From assembly GCA_022833215.1 (NCBI GenBank), contig JAIPUZ010000072.1, positions 1 through 39,615 on the forward strand: a stretch of 39,615 nt of DNA, in the 5' to 3' direction. Every line of letters begins with the position of its first letter. Position 1 is the first letter of the stretch. This stretch comes from Mesorhizobium sp. (GTDB lineage: Bacteria; Pseudomonadota; Alphaproteobacteria; Rhizobiales; Rhizobiaceae). This document shows, in pieces, positions 7,577-16,361 of this stretch. The position numbers and the translations under genes were made by a program. The notes beneath the pieces are model-generated. The model saw only the letters and a list, made by a program, of their open reading frames with translations, searched no databases and was not told where the DNA came from.

Positions 7577-7981
7577 ATGGAAACCACCCTCTATCCCGTC
7601 ACCCGCAGCGATGCCGAATGGCGTGCGCTGCTTTCGCCGGAACAATATGCGGTGATGCGCCAGCACGCCACCGAGCGGCCGGGAAGCTGCGCGCTGCTGC
7701 ATGAACATCGCGCCGGTGCGTTCCACTGCGCGGGCTGCGATGCAAAGCTGTTCGAGGCCAATCTCAAATTCGAGAGCGGCACGGGCTGGCCGAGCTTCAA
7801 CGATCCGGTTCCGGGCTCGGTCGGCACCACCACCGATCGCAGCCATGGCATGCTGCGCACCGAGGTCCATTGCGCCACCTGCGGCAGCCATCTCGGCCAT
7901 GTCTTCCCGGACGGCCCGCCGCCGACCGGCCTGCGCTATTGCGTCAACGGCATAGCGCTGAACTTCAAGCCGGCCGACTGA
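7577..7981 (+). CDS. msrB: Peptide-methionine (R)-S-oxide reductase
   Basis: A 134-residue repair enzyme that reduces methionine-R-sulfoxide in proteins. Two CxxC zinc-binding pairs are present (Cys51/Cys54 and Cys99/Cys102). TGWPSFNDP (69-77) and the catalytic RYCVNGIAL with Cys122 follow the family pattern. No signal peptide is seen, so it is cytoplasmic. A CAGGAG ribosome site lies at 7565-7570, shortly before the ATG. The gene follows the VWA gene by 78 bases that contain two small hairpins. It ends at a bidirectional terminator shared with dadA. Confidence 0.96.
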   Translation: METTLYPVTRSDAEWRALLSPEQYAVMRQHATERPGSCALLHEHRAGAFHCAGCDAKLFEANLKFESGTGWPSFNDPVPGSVGTTTDRSHGMLRTEVHCATCGSHLGHVFPDGPPPTGLRYCVNGIALNFKPAD

Positions 7982-8002
7982 GGGCAGGGAGGCCGTGAAT
8001 GA

Positions 8003-8028
8003 AAATGCCCGGCTGAGGCCGGGCATTT
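8003..8028. terminator. Bidirectional intrinsic terminator between msrB and dadA
   Basis: AAATGCCCGGC (8003-8013) pairs perfectly with GCCGGGCATTT (8018-8028) around a TGAG loop. It lies between convergent genes and has A/T flanks on both sides, though the T-tract is short. Confidence 0.85.
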
Positions 8029-8050
8029 CAACAGTGCTGCTTTTCGTGGG

Positions 8051-9307
8051 TCACGCCGCGTAGCGTTGCGGCCCCAATGCGCTGGCGTCGATGTCGGGCT
8101 TGCGGCCGGACATGATGTCGGCCAGCACCCGGGCCGAGCCGCAGGCCATGGTCCAGCCGAGCGTGCCGTGGCCGGTGTTGAGGTAGAGATTGGCGTATTT
8201 CGAGGCGCCGATGATCGGCGGCCCGTCCGGCGTCATCGGCCGCTGTCCGGTCCAGAAGGTGGCCTGGCCGATATCGCCGGCGCCGGGGAACAGGTCTGTC
8301 ACCGAATGCACCAGCGTGTCGCGGCGCGCATCGTTCAGATTGAGGTTGTAACCCGAGATTTCCGCCGTGCCGCCGACGCGGATCCGGTCGCCGAGACGGG
8401 TGATGGCGATCTTGTAGGTCTCGTCCATCACGGTCGATTCGGGCGCGCGCGCGGCATCGACGATCGGCACGGTGATCGAATATCCCTTGACGGGATAGAC
8501 CGGAATCGGCTGCCCAAGCTTGCGCATCCAGATCGGCGAATAGGAGCCCAGCGCCATGACATAGCTGTCGGCGCTGCGCTTGCCTGCGCTGGTGTTGACG
8601 CCGGTGATCTTTCCGCCGGACGTCTCGATGCCGGTGACGGTGACGCCATATTCGAACTTCACCCCGGCTGCGGTGGCGATTTCCGCCAGCCTTTCGGTGA
8701 ACATCTGGCAATCGCCGGTCTCGTCGCCGGGCAGCCGCAATCCGCCCACGAATTTGCCGCGCACATTGCCGAGACCGGGTTCGACGGCGATGCAGCCTTC
8801 GGGGTCGAGCACCTCGAAGGGAACGCCGGTCTGCTTCAGCACCTCGACGTCGCCGCCGATGCCGTCGAGCTGCTTCTGGGTACGGAAGAGCTGGAGCGTG
8901 CCCTGCATGCGCTGGTCATAGGCGATGTTGGTGCGCGAGCGCAGGTCCTTCAGCACATCGCGGCTGTATTCGGCGATCGGCACCATGCGCGACTTGTTGA
9001 GCGCATAGCGCGCGCCGGTGCAGTTGCGCAGCATCCGCAGCATCCAGGCATACATGTGCCAGTCGAGCGTGGGCTTCAGCACCAGCGGACCATGCTTCAT
9101 GGTCAGCCATTTCAGCGCCTTGACCGGCACGCTCGGCCCCGCCCATGGCGATGAATAGCCCGGAGACACCTCGCCGGCATTGGCGAAGGAGGTTTCCAGC
9201 GCCGGGCCGTCCTGACGGTCGATGACCGTCACTTCATGGCCGGCTTCGCTGAGGAAATACGCAGTGGTAACGCCGATGACGCCGCTGCCGAGGACCAGTA
9301 CTTTCAT
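8051..9307 (-). CDS. dadA: D-amino acid dehydrogenase
   Basis: A 418-residue FAD flavoprotein of the DadA family that oxidises D-alanine and other D-amino acids to 2-oxo acids and passes electrons to the respiratory chain at the inner membrane face. The N-terminus holds the dinucleotide-binding loop [15 protein letters not shown]. The family segments [21 protein letters not shown] and the C-terminal [18 protein letters not shown] are intact. It follows the alanine racemase gene by 34 bases in the same direction, forming a catabolic racemase-dehydrogenase operon for alanine use. The length is normal. Confidence 0.95.
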   Translation of the reverse strand: MKVLVLGSGVIGVTTAYFLSEAGHEVTVIDRQDGPALETSFANAGEVSPGYSSPWAGPSVPVKALKWLTMKHGPLVLKPTLDWHMYAWMLRMLRNCTGARYALNKSRMVPIAEYSRDVLKDLRSRTNIAYDQRMQGTLQLFRTQKQLDGIGGDVEVLKQTGVPFEVLDPEGCIAVEPGLGNVRGKFVGGLRLPGDETGDCQMFTERLAEIATAAGVKFEYGVTVTGIETSGGKITGVNTSAGKRSADSYVMALGSYSPIWMRKLGQPIPVYPVKGYSITVPIVDAARAPESTVMDETYKIAITRLGDRIRVGGTAEISGYNLNLNDARRDTLVHSVTDLFPGAGDIGQATFWTGQRPMTPDGPPIIGASKYANLYLNTGHGTLGWTMACGSARVLADIMSGRKPDIDASALGPQRYAA

Positions 9308-9341
9308 GCTCTACTCCCGAAAAATCTGTGGCCCGGCGGGA

Positions 9342-10484
9342 TCACGCGCCGACATGGATGCGGTGGAAACGGTGGCCGAGGCTGGTCAGCACCTCGTAGG
9401 CGATGGTGCCGTAGGAACCTGCCACATCGTCGATGGTCTGGTCGGCATCGATCAGGTCCACCAGATCGCCGGGCCGGAGCCTGCCTTCCGGCAGGGCCGA
9501 AATATCGAGGATGATCGAATCCATCGATACGCGGCCGACGAAGGGCAGTTCGATGCCGTCGAAACGGGCGGCGGAAGCCGCGCAGCGGTGCCAGCCGTCT
9601 GCATAGCCGAGCGAGATGGTGGCGAGCCGCTGCACGCCCTCTGCCGTCGCCGTGTGGCCGTAACCGATGCCCGCGCCCTTCTCGACCGTGCGCGTCTGGA
9701 TCACCCTGGACTGAAGCCGGATGACCGGCAGCATGGGGTTTTCCTGTCCGGGCGTCGGGTTGATGCCGTAGAGCGCCGCCCCCGGCCGGGCGAGCTGGTG
9801 ATGGTAGCTTTCCCCGAGGAAAATGCCGGAGGAATTGGCGAGCGAGGCAGGCGCAGCAGGCAGCATGGCACGCAGACGGTCAAACTCGATGCGCTGCGCC
9901 TCGTTGGCAGGATGGCCGGGCTCGTCGGCGCAGGCGAGGTGGCTCATCACCAGCCTGAGGTCGATGCCTTCCAGCGCGTGCGGATCGGCGGCGACCGCCC
10001 CGGTTTCCTCTGGCGACATGCCGAGCCGCGACATGCCGCTGTCGACCTGAATGGCCGCCGGCAGGGAATGTCCCGCGGCTTTGGCGGCCTCGCGCCATGC
10101 GGCAAGCTGTTCGGTGCTGTTGAGCACGGCGGTCAGGCCGGCGGCAACCGCGTCTGCCTCGGAGCCGGGCGGCAAGCCGTTCAGCACATAGATGGCGGGG
10201 CCAGTGCCGATGGCGGCGCGCAGCGCAATGCCTTCGCCGACCTGGGCGACGAAGAACGTGTCGCAGCCTTCCTGCATCAGCGCGCGGGCGACGCGGTCCG
10301 CGCCGAGCCCATAGCCGTCGGCCTTGACCACGCCGGCGCAGCGGGTTCCTCCCAGCCTTGCCTTCAGGCGGCGGTAATTTTCACGGATTGCGCCGAGATC
10401 GATGGTCAGGACGGAGCCGGCATCGGCCGCCGGATCGGTCATGACGGCCGTGTATCCACGCGGAACCTGATTCATGTCTTCCAC
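9342..10484 (-). CDS. alr: Alanine racemase (likely catabolic, DadX-like)
   Basis: A 380-residue PLP enzyme that interconverts L- and D-alanine. The PLP lysine lies in VVKADGYGLG (Lys54) and the second catalytic base in GIGYGHT (Tyr275). LARPGAALYGINP is another family block. Being directly upstream of dadA suggests the catabolic DadX role: L-alanine to D-alanine, then oxidation by DadA. It may also be the only Alr for peptidoglycan, which cannot be decided here. The start is uncertain: ATG at 10482-10484, or codons 4 and 15. No Lrp-type dadR regulator is adjacent. Confidence 0.94.
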   Translation of the reverse strand: MEDMNQVPRGYTAVMTDPAADAGSVLTIDLGAIRENYRRLKARLGGTRCAGVVKADGYGLGADRVARALMQEGCDTFFVAQVGEGIALRAAIGTGPAIYVLNGLPPGSEADAVAAGLTAVLNSTEQLAAWREAAKAAGHSLPAAIQVDSGMSRLGMSPEETGAVAADPHALEGIDLRLVMSHLACADEPGHPANEAQRIEFDRLRAMLPAAPASLANSSGIFLGESYHHQLARPGAALYGINPTPGQENPMLPVIRLQSRVIQTRTVEKGAGIGYGHTATAEGVQRLATISLGYADGWHRCAASAARFDGIELPFVGRVSMDSIILDISALPEGRLRPGDLVDLIDADQTIDDVAGSYGTIAYEVLTSLGHRFHRIHVGA

Positions 10485-10619
10485 CCGGTATTCTTTCGCA
10501 AAGAGACGTCAATAACGCACTTCAATGCTTGTAACACCGATCAGGCGCACATTCCTTGCGAATATGGTTCCTGAAGTCGTGGATCGTTCGAATGACGATG
10601 TCCTGCGGCCCGGATTCCG

Positions 10620-10634
10620 CACGGAAATTCCGTG
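10620..10634. promoter_or_regulatory. Perfect odd palindrome upstream of alr-dadA
   Basis: CACGGAA-A-TTCCGTG is a perfect 7-bp inverted repeat around one base, about 140 bases upstream of alr and 60 bases downstream of the rppH stop. Its symmetry and position suit an operator, for example for an Lrp/AsnC-type regulator of D-alanine use. That assignment is inference only. A second small hairpin CTCGC/GCGAG lies at 10666-10680. Confidence 0.4.
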
Positions 10635-10694
10635 TTTCTGAAAGGGGCCCAAAATCGTCGCTTTTCTCGCCTGCTGCGAGGCTTGCCGGGACGG

Positions 10695-11216
10695 TTATCC
10701 CGCCAGATGGCGGAAGGCGCTCACCACGTCCTCATAGACCCTGCGCTTGAAGGGCACGATGAGCTCCGGAAGCCTGGCCATGGGGAGCCAGTCCCAGCGG
10801 TCGAATTCGGCCGTATTGCCGCCGGGAGGCGGGTTCACGCGGATCTCGCTCTCGTCGCCTTCGAAGCGGAAGGCGAACCAGCGTTGCATCTGGCCGCGAT
10901 AGCGCCCCTTGAAGGCAAGGCCGACCAGTTCGGGGGGCAGATCGTAGCGGAACCAGTCGGGGGCCTCGGCCAGAAGCGAGACGCTTTCCATGCCGGTTTC
11001 CTCGAACAGCTCACGGCGCGCGGCGGCCAGCGGCTCCTCGCCCTTGTCGATGCCGCCCTGCGGCATCTGCCACAGCATGTCGGAGCCGGTGGTCTCGTCG
11101 TCGGGCTCGGGAAGGCGGTGCCCGGCCCAGACCAGACCGCCACGGTTCAGCACCATGACGCCCACGCAGGGGCGATAGGGCAGGGTCTGGGCATCTACGG
11201 GCTTCTTCTTCGACAT
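10695..11216 (-). CDS. rppH: RNA pyrophosphohydrolase (Nudix)
   Basis: A 173-residue Nudix hydrolase that removes pyrophosphate from the 5' triphosphate of mRNA, starting decay, or hydrolyses dinucleoside polyphosphates. The complete Nudix box GX5EX7REUXEEXGU spans residues 54-76, with the Glu residues that bind Mg in REL-FEETG. The RppH-type N-terminus [11 protein letters not shown] is present. The older name is (di)nucleoside polyphosphate hydrolase (IalA/InvA-like). The start lies 3 bases after the stop of the upstream deacetylase gene, so it is the last gene of the leftward run. Confidence 0.94.
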   Translation of the reverse strand: MSKKKPVDAQTLPYRPCVGVMVLNRGGLVWAGHRLPEPDDETTGSDMLWQMPQGGIDKGEEPLAAARRELFEETGMESVSLLAEAPDWFRYDLPPELVGLAFKGRYRGQMQRWFAFRFEGDESEIRVNPPPGGNTAEFDRWDWLPMARLPELIVPFKRRVYEDVVSAFRHLAG

Positions 11217-11219
11217 GGT

Positions 11220-12377
11220 TCAGCGTTTCTCCGGATCGTTGGCGACGGCGGAAACCGGCACGATCTCGATGCCGCGCATCTTCGCTTCATCGACCCATGA
11301 GGCCACGGCGTCAACCGTCACGTCGAAGGCCGAGCCGATGCCGATGGCGCTGCCTTTGGCGCGGGCAGTGGCTTCCAGCTCGTCAAGTTTCTTCAGAATC
11401 GCGGTGCGGTCCTGCACGGCGTCGATCTGGGTGTCGGCGATGGCCACCGGCATGCGCTCCTGCTGCGCCAGTTCCGGCGCGCGGCTGCGCGCGGAGGAGC
11501 CGTCGTCGAGATAGCCGAGACCGCGCGCGGCCAGTTCGCGCATGATCGGGGCAAGCGCCTGCTCGTCGGCGGTGAAGCGTCCGCCCATATAGTTCATGAC
11601 CGTGGTGTAGTTGGTGGTGCGCGACAGGACCCGGCGCATGGCCTGGAGATTGTCGTCGGGCGCCGCGTCCACGGTCAGCGTGTTGCGGCCGGGATCGACA
11701 TTGGGGTAGTCGAACGGCTCCATCGGCATCTGCATGACGATTTCGTGGCCTTTCCGGCGGCCTTCCTGCATCCAGCGGCCGATCGAATTGCCGCCCGAGG
11801 CGAAGGCCAGGGTCACCTCGGGGGGAAGTCTGGCGATCGCCGCCTGCGTGCCTGTCTGCGATACGGCGAGGCCGCCGATGACGATGGCGACGCGGGCTCC
11901 GCGTGTGCCGGACCATGGGCGGGCATAGACGTCGAAGGGTCGCCTTCCGTCGGCGGCGCGCACAGGCAGCGGCCCGCCTTCGGTCTCTTCGACCAGCGCG
12001 CGATCCGGCAGATGCGCGATGCGCAGATCCTGCTGCAGGGCGGAGGGGTCGCGCACCACGATTGCGCCGCCCTCTTCGCCGGTTTCCTCAGGTTGCACGC
12101 GGATGATCCGGGATCCGCCCGGTTGCGTTGCCGCCTGAATTTCAGGGCGCGGTTTCGGCTCGGCAGGCACTTGCGCATCGGCTTGCCGGGTGGCGACGAC
12201 TTCCGGCTGGCGCCAGGGCCGCTCGCGCAATGCGATCATGGCCGAAGCGCCAAACACGGCCACAGCGGCAAGCACAGTCACCGCCGTTGCGAAAGAGATG
12301 CGGGCGCGCGCATCTGCCGGGCGCAACGATTTTTGCCCCTGACCCAGCGGCCGGTCGATCTCCTTCTTGTCAGACAA
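11220..12377 (-). CDS. Divergent polysaccharide deacetylase family protein, TTG start
   Basis: A 385-residue protein with one N-terminal membrane anchor (ISFATAVTVLAAVAVFGASAMIAL, described by its span at residues 28-50 or so), a Pro/Gln-rich linker, and a periplasmic domain of the divergent polysaccharide deacetylase family (PF04748), with VAIVIGGLAVSQTGT and YMGGRFTADEQAL blocks. The enzymatic role is unproven. I place the start at a TTG (12375-12377) because GGGGGAG lies eight bases upstream, and the ATG 19 codons further up precedes unlikely residues and runs through the strong hairpin at 12401-12426. The gene is grouped with ctpA and envC, which suggests an envelope function. Confidence 0.85.
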   Translation of the reverse strand: MSDKKEIDRPLGQGQKSLRPADARARISFATAVTVLAAVAVFGASAMIALRERPWRQPEVVATRQADAQVPAEPKPRPEIQAATQPGGSRIIRVQPEETGEEGGAIVVRDPSALQQDLRIAHLPDRALVEETEGGPLPVRAADGRRPFDVYARPWSGTRGARVAIVIGGLAVSQTGTQAAIARLPPEVTLAFASGGNSIGRWMQEGRRKGHEIVMQMPMEPFDYPNVDPGRNTLTVDAAPDDNLQAMRRVLSRTTNYTTVMNYMGGRFTADEQALAPIMRELAARGLGYLDDGSSARSRAPELAQQERMPVAIADTQIDAVQDRTAILKKLDELEATARAKGSAIGIGSAFDVTVDAVASWVDEAKMRGIEIVPVSAVANDPEKR

Positions 12378-12400
12378 GCAGTATCTCCCCCGAATCAGAA

Positions 12401-12426
12401 CTGCCGGAACCACAGGGTTCCGGCAG
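12401..12426 (-). other. Strong intercistronic hairpin between ctpA and deacetylase gene
   Basis: CTGCCGGAACC (12401-12411) pairs perfectly with GGTTCCGGCAG (12416-12426) around a 4-base loop. On the coding strand it is followed by TTCTGATTC rather than a proper T-tract. It may be a leaky terminator or an mRNA-processing/stability hairpin between ctpA and the next gene. Confidence 0.6.
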
Positions 12427-12469
12427 GATGGCATTGCACCGGGCAGATGAACAGGTCCGCGCGTTGTGG

Positions 12470-13795
12470 CTACTGGTTGAGGACTGCCTTGTCCGGATTG
12501 GGCGGGAAGGCCGGATCGGTCCTCTTGCCGCGCAACAGGTCCAGCGCGTAGTTGAGCTGAATATCGTCCTTGGCTTCCGGCGGCACATAGGCGACCGAGC
12601 CGGAGCCGGTGTCGCCTTCCTCGGCACCCTTGATATGGCCCTTGAGGTCGGATTCGCCACGGGTCAGGTCACGGCCCTGCAGTTCGGGCGGCAGCGGCTG
12701 GTCGACCTTGATGTCGGGCGAGATGCCCTTGCCCTGGATCGATTTGCCGGATGGCGTGTAATAGAGCGCCGTCGTCAGCCTCAATGCCCCGTTCTCGCCC
12801 AGCGGAATGATCGTCTGGACCGAGCCCTTGCCGAAGGACTGCGTGCCGACCACGGTGGCGCGGCGCAGATCCTGCAACGCGCCGGCGACAATCTCCGACG
12901 CACTGGCCGAGCCGCCGTTGATCAGCACCACGACCGGCTTGCCGTCGATGGAATCGCCGGGCTTGGCGTCGAAGCGGGTCACGTCCTTGGGGTCGCGGCC
13001 GCGGGTCGAGACGATCTCGCCACGGTCGAGGAAGGCATCGGACACCGAGACCGCCTGATCGAGCAGGCCGCCCGGATTGAGGCGCAGGTCGAGCACATAA
13101 CCCTTCAGCTTGTCGGCGGGGATATCCTTCCTGATCGAGGCGATGGCGGCCTCGAGGTCTTCATAGGTCTTCTCGGTGAAGGAGGTGATCTTGATGTAGC
13201 CGACATCGTCCTCGGTGCGGAACTTGACCGCCTTCACCTTGATGATGTCGCGCACGACCTTGATCTCGAGCGGCTTGTCGGCGCCTTCACGCAGGATGGT
13301 CAGCGTGATGGGGGTCGAGACCGGCCCGCGCATCTTCTGCACCGCGTCGTTGAGGGTCAGGCCGCGCACCTCCTCGCCGTCGATCTTGGCGATGAAGTCG
13401 CCGGCCAGAACGCCTGCCTTGGCTGCCGGCGTATCGTCCATCGGGCTGATGACCTTGACGAGGTCGTTTTCCATGGTGACCTCGATGCCGAGGCCGCCGA
13501 ACTCGCCCTTGGTCTGCACGCGCATGTCCTGCGCCGCTTCGGCATTCATGAAGGAGGAGTGCGGATCGAGCGAGGTGAGCATGCCGTTGATGGCGTTCTC
13601 GACCAGCGCCTTGTCATCCGGGGGCGTCACATACTGGGCGCGCACGCGCTCGAAGATGTCGCCGAAAATGGCGAGTTGCTTGTAGGTCTCGGCGCCTGCC
13701 GCGTTCGCCGCCGTGCCCGGGACGCCATAGACAAGGCTCATGGCGGATGCGCCCATGAGCGCACCGGCAAACAGGAGCGAGAGTTTCCGCATCAT
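12470..13795 (-). CDS. ctpA: Carboxy-terminal processing protease, S41 family
   Basis: A 441-residue periplasmic serine protease. After a signal peptide (residues 1-34 or so), a PDZ domain (about 100-175, GGLGIEVTMENDLVKV) precedes the S41 catalytic domain. The Ser-Lys dyad is Ser298 in GGSASASEI and Lys323 in FGKGSVQ; the 25-residue spacing matches Prc and CtpB. An acidic C-terminal tail ends the protein. Such proteases trim or degrade peptidoglycan hydrolases and their adaptors. The start is one of two adjacent ATGs (13795 or 13792) behind GGAAGGA; it lies 1 base after the envC stop, so the two genes are coupled. Confidence 0.94.
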   Translation of the reverse strand: MMRKLSLLFAGALMGASAMSLVYGVPGTAANAAGAETYKQLAIFGDIFERVRAQYVTPPDDKALVENAINGMLTSLDPHSSFMNAEAAQDMRVQTKGEFGGLGIEVTMENDLVKVISPMDDTPAAKAGVLAGDFIAKIDGEEVRGLTLNDAVQKMRGPVSTPITLTILREGADKPLEIKVVRDIIKVKAVKFRTEDDVGYIKITSFTEKTYEDLEAAIASIRKDIPADKLKGYVLDLRLNPGGLLDQAVSVSDAFLDRGEIVSTRGRDPKDVTRFDAKPGDSIDGKPVVVLINGGSASASEIVAGALQDLRRATVVGTQSFGKGSVQTIIPLGENGALRLTTALYYTPSGKSIQGKGISPDIKVDQPLPPELQGRDLTRGESDLKGHIKGAEEGDTGSGSVAYVPPEAKDDIQLNYALDLLRGKRTDPAFPPNPDKAVLNQ

Positions 13796-13796
13796 T

Positions 13797-15071
13797 TCAC
13801 GTCCTTCCAGAAACACGGTCCGCCCACCACGGGGTCGGATCAACGGGTTTACCATCCTTGCGGAACTCGACATAGAGCTCCGGCGTGGCATTTGCATCCT
13901 GTGCAGCCGAGGTGCTCGCCACCCTTGCCTCACCCATCGCGCCGATCGGCTCGCCCGCGAGAACGGATTGGCCGGACGCGACGGTCAATCTGTTCATCCC
14001 CGCCAGGACGACATGATAGCCGCCGCCGGCATCGAGGATCAAGAGTTGACCGTAGGAGCGGAACGGCCCCGCATAGAGTATTTCCCCATCCGCCGGTGCG
14101 GTGACGATGGCGCCCGATTGTGTCGCAACCATGTCGCCCTGCATCAATGATCCGTTACCGTCGCTGGCGCCGAACCGGCGTTTCACCGTGCCGATGACCG
14201 GCAGCGCGATCTGGCCGTGCAGGGAGCGGAAGGGGATGCGTTCGAGCAGGCGGTTGGCTTCGGGAACCGGCAGGGCCGCGATGCGGGCCTCTTCCTCGGC
14301 CTTGCGCGCGGCTTCCTTGTCCAGTGCGGCGATCAGGTCCTTCAGGTTGCGCGCCTTCGCGGCGAGTTCCTGCGCGTTCTGCTGCTCGGCCTCGATGGCT
14401 GCCTGCGTTTGCGCCTGGTATTTCTTGCGCGCCTCCAGAAGAAGCGTCAGCCGCTGCTTCTCGGCCAGTTGCTCGGTAACGGAAGCGGTCAACCGCGCGC
14501 GCTCGGCCTCGATCGAGGCGGTGACGCGGGAATGCTCCTTCAGGTCGGCCATCAGCTTTTCGGTCTCGTGGCGCAATTCCGGCACGACGGCGCCGAGCAG
14601 GATGGCGCTGCGCACCGAGGCCAGCGCGTCTTCCGGCCGCACAAGGATCGCCGGCGGCGGATTGATGCCCATGCGCTGCAAGGCCCCCAGCACCTCGGCC
14701 AGCACATCGGCGCGCTCGGCCAGCGAGGCGCGGATGCGGGCGTCCTGCCCTTTCAGTTCCTCCAGCCTCATGCCGATGTCGTCGATGTCCTGTCCGAGCT
14801 TCTGCTCGGTCCTCGCCGACTGGATGAGGGCGGCGGTGATGCTGGCATAGTCCTTGCGCACCGAGGCGATGTCGGCGGCGAGCTTCGCCAGCCGTTCCGA
14901 CGACAGGCTGATCTCCTTCGCCACCTGCTCGTATTCGGAGCGCTTCGCATCGACCTCGGGGTCGTTCTCCGGAGCGGCCTGGGCAGGAGCGCACGAAACC
15001 AGCAGCGCCAGCACCGCCAGCAGGCGGCGGGCGCCGCGCGGGCCCGGTTCCGGTCTCAAGCGCTCATCCAT
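13797..15071 (-). CDS. envC: EnvC-like murein hydrolase activator with degenerate LytM domain
   Basis: A 424-residue secreted protein. An N-terminal signal peptide with LLAVLALLVSCAPAQA is followed by a long coiled coil (about residues 40-275) and a C-terminal LytM/M23 domain (about 290-420, from IALPVIGTVKRRFG). The LytM zinc ligands are absent: where active enzymes have HxxxD there is GDMVATQ, and where they have HxH there is ELYVEFRK. EnvC proteins lack enzyme activity and instead activate periplasmic amidases at the division site, working with FtsEX. The coupling to ctpA suggests that the protease controls this activator or its targets. Confidence 0.9.
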   Translation of the reverse strand: MDERLRPEPGPRGARRLLAVLALLVSCAPAQAAPENDPEVDAKRSEYEQVAKEISLSSERLAKLAADIASVRKDYASITAALIQSARTEQKLGQDIDDIGMRLEELKGQDARIRASLAERADVLAEVLGALQRMGINPPPAILVRPEDALASVRSAILLGAVVPELRHETEKLMADLKEHSRVTASIEAERARLTASVTEQLAEKQRLTLLLEARKKYQAQTQAAIEAEQQNAQELAAKARNLKDLIAALDKEAARKAEEEARIAALPVPEANRLLERIPFRSLHGQIALPVIGTVKRRFGASDGNGSLMQGDMVATQSGAIVTAPADGEILYAGPFRSYGQLLILDAGGGYHVVLAGMNRLTVASGQSVLAGEPIGAMGEARVASTSAAQDANATPELYVEFRKDGKPVDPTPWWADRVSGRT

Positions 15072-15212
15072 GCGGGAGCGAAAGTAGCGGCAGCATCGTT
15101 AACGAATCATCAACCATGTTTGCGGGTTTCGCGGACCGGTTTGCGGCCCGACTGCTGCTGAACGCAGAATGGGGCGAAAATCCGGGCGAAGCCGCCTCAT
15201 CTGCCGTGATTC

Positions 15213-15695
15213 TCAGGCTCGATGATAGGGGTGTCCGGCAAGGATGGTGGCAATGCGGTAGAGCTGCTCGCCGAGCATGACCCGGACCAGTTGGTGCGGC
15301 CAGGTCAGCGCGCCGAACGATATGACCAGTTCGGCCTCGTTGCGCAGCGCCTCGCCATGTCCGTCCGGCCCGCCGATGGCCACCACCAGCGCCTTGCGAC
15401 CATTGTCGCGCATGGCGCCGATGCGGCGGGCGAGTTCTTCGGAGGAAAAGCTCCTGCCTCGTTCGTCGAGCAGGACGAGGGCGGCGCCCGCCTGCACATG
15501 GGCAAGCAGCTTCTGGCCTTCCTCGCGCTGGCGTTCCTCCACCGTCTGGCCGCGCCCTTCCGGGATTTCGGTGATGCCGCCGAATTCGAGGCCGACGGCA
15601 GGTCCGCTGCGGGCGAACCGCTCATAGTAGCGGTCGCCAAGCTCCTTCTCGGGGCCGGACTTCATGCGGCCCACGGCGTGTACGATGAGTTTCAT
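15213..15695 (-). CDS. rlmH: 23S rRNA pseudouridine-1915 N3-methyltransferase
   Basis: A 160-residue SPOUT-class methyltransferase that methylates pseudouridine 1915 in helix 69 of the 23S rRNA, using S-adenosylmethionine. The trefoil-knot segments are visible: LVVAIGGPDGHGEALR and ISFGALTWPHQLVRVMLGEQLYRIATILAGHPYHR, the last being nearly invariant in the family. The substrate pseudouridine is made by RluD, encoded 1.1 kb away on the other strand. It follows rsfS by 81 bases, in the same direction. Confidence 0.95.
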   Translation of the reverse strand: MKLIVHAVGRMKSGPEKELGDRYYERFARSGPAVGLEFGGITEIPEGRGQTVEERQREEGQKLLAHVQAGAALVLLDERGRSFSSEELARRIGAMRDNGRKALVVAIGGPDGHGEALRNEAELVISFGALTWPHQLVRVMLGEQLYRIATILAGHPYHRA

Positions 15696-15776
15696 GCCTG
15701 CACCAGATCACACACCGGACAACCCGAAAAGCGGAAACCACGCTTCGGTCCGATGCTTCAAAGGGAGACGTTCACT

Positions 15777-16211
15777 TCAGTGAAGCGTCTCTTCCTCCAG
15801 ATCCGGCGCCTGCCACATCTTCTCCAGATTGTAGAACTCGCGAACTTCCGGACGGAAGATATGGACGATGATATCGCCCGAATCGATCAGGACCCAGTCG
15901 GCTCCCGACAGCCCTTCGACGCGCGCATTGCCGAAACCGGCATCCTTGAGCGCCTTGAGCAGATGGTCGGCGACTGCCGCGACATGACGGTGCGACCGGC
16001 CGGAGGCGATGACCATATGGTCGCCGAGGCTCGATTTGCCCTGAATGTCGATGGGGACGATGTTTTCGGCCTTTGAGTCTTCGAGACTGGCAAGGACGAT
16101 GTCGAGGGCGCGGGGCTGGCTGGCGCCTATCCCGGCCGGCGAAGGCGCGATGTCGGCCTTCTTCCGAAGTGCTGTTCTCAGTGTCTTTCCTTTCGCAACA
16201 AGAACAACCAT
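15777..16211 (-). CDS. rsfS: Ribosomal silencing factor
   Basis: A 144-residue protein that binds ribosomal protein L14 and blocks subunit joining in slow growth. The core RsfS block is seen from ALDIVLASLEDSKAENIVPIDI through DHMVIASGRSHRHVAAVADHL to WVLIDSGDIIVHIFRPEVREFYNLEKMW. About 35 N-terminal residues are basic and family-specific. The ATG at 16209-16211 lacks a good ribosome site, but a clean promoter sits 29 bases upstream and gives a leader of about 22 bases, which supports this start. In relatives nadD and proA usually precede rsfS; they do not here. Confidence 0.93.
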   Translation of the reverse strand: MVVLVAKGKTLRTALRKKADIAPSPAGIGASQPRALDIVLASLEDSKAENIVPIDIQGKSSLGDHMVIASGRSHRHVAAVADHLLKALKDAGFGNARVEGLSGADWVLIDSGDIIVHIFRPEVREFYNLEKMWQAPDLEEETLH

Positions 16212-16239
16212 GCCGTCTGCACATCAGGCGGCAGGTCAA

Positions 16240-16268
16240 AGATAGGCAGAGTCGCATTGCAGTTTCAA
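16240..16268 (-). promoter_or_regulatory. Sigma-70-type promoter for rsfS run
   Basis: On the reverse strand TTGAAA (16263-16268) and CTATCT (16240-16245) are separated by exactly 17 bases. Transcription should begin near 16233 and read rsfS, rlmH and possibly genes beyond. Confidence 0.7.
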
Positions 16269-16361
16269 GACGAGCCCGCGCCGTGCGCGCAGAAGTGATC
16301 GGGCCGCAGCGTTTCGCGATCTTCCGGTTTCGGGTCTTGCGCTTCAGATTCCTGTCTATTT

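Noticed and set aside
10666-10680. CTCGC/GCGAG hairpin after rppH as a terminator
   Set aside because: There is no T-tract on the rppH strand, so it is not called a terminator.
12128-14104. Forward open frame of about 650 codons over the deacetylase and ctpA genes
   Set aside because: Shadow of the true reverse-strand genes; composition is atypical and it crosses two real gene boundaries.
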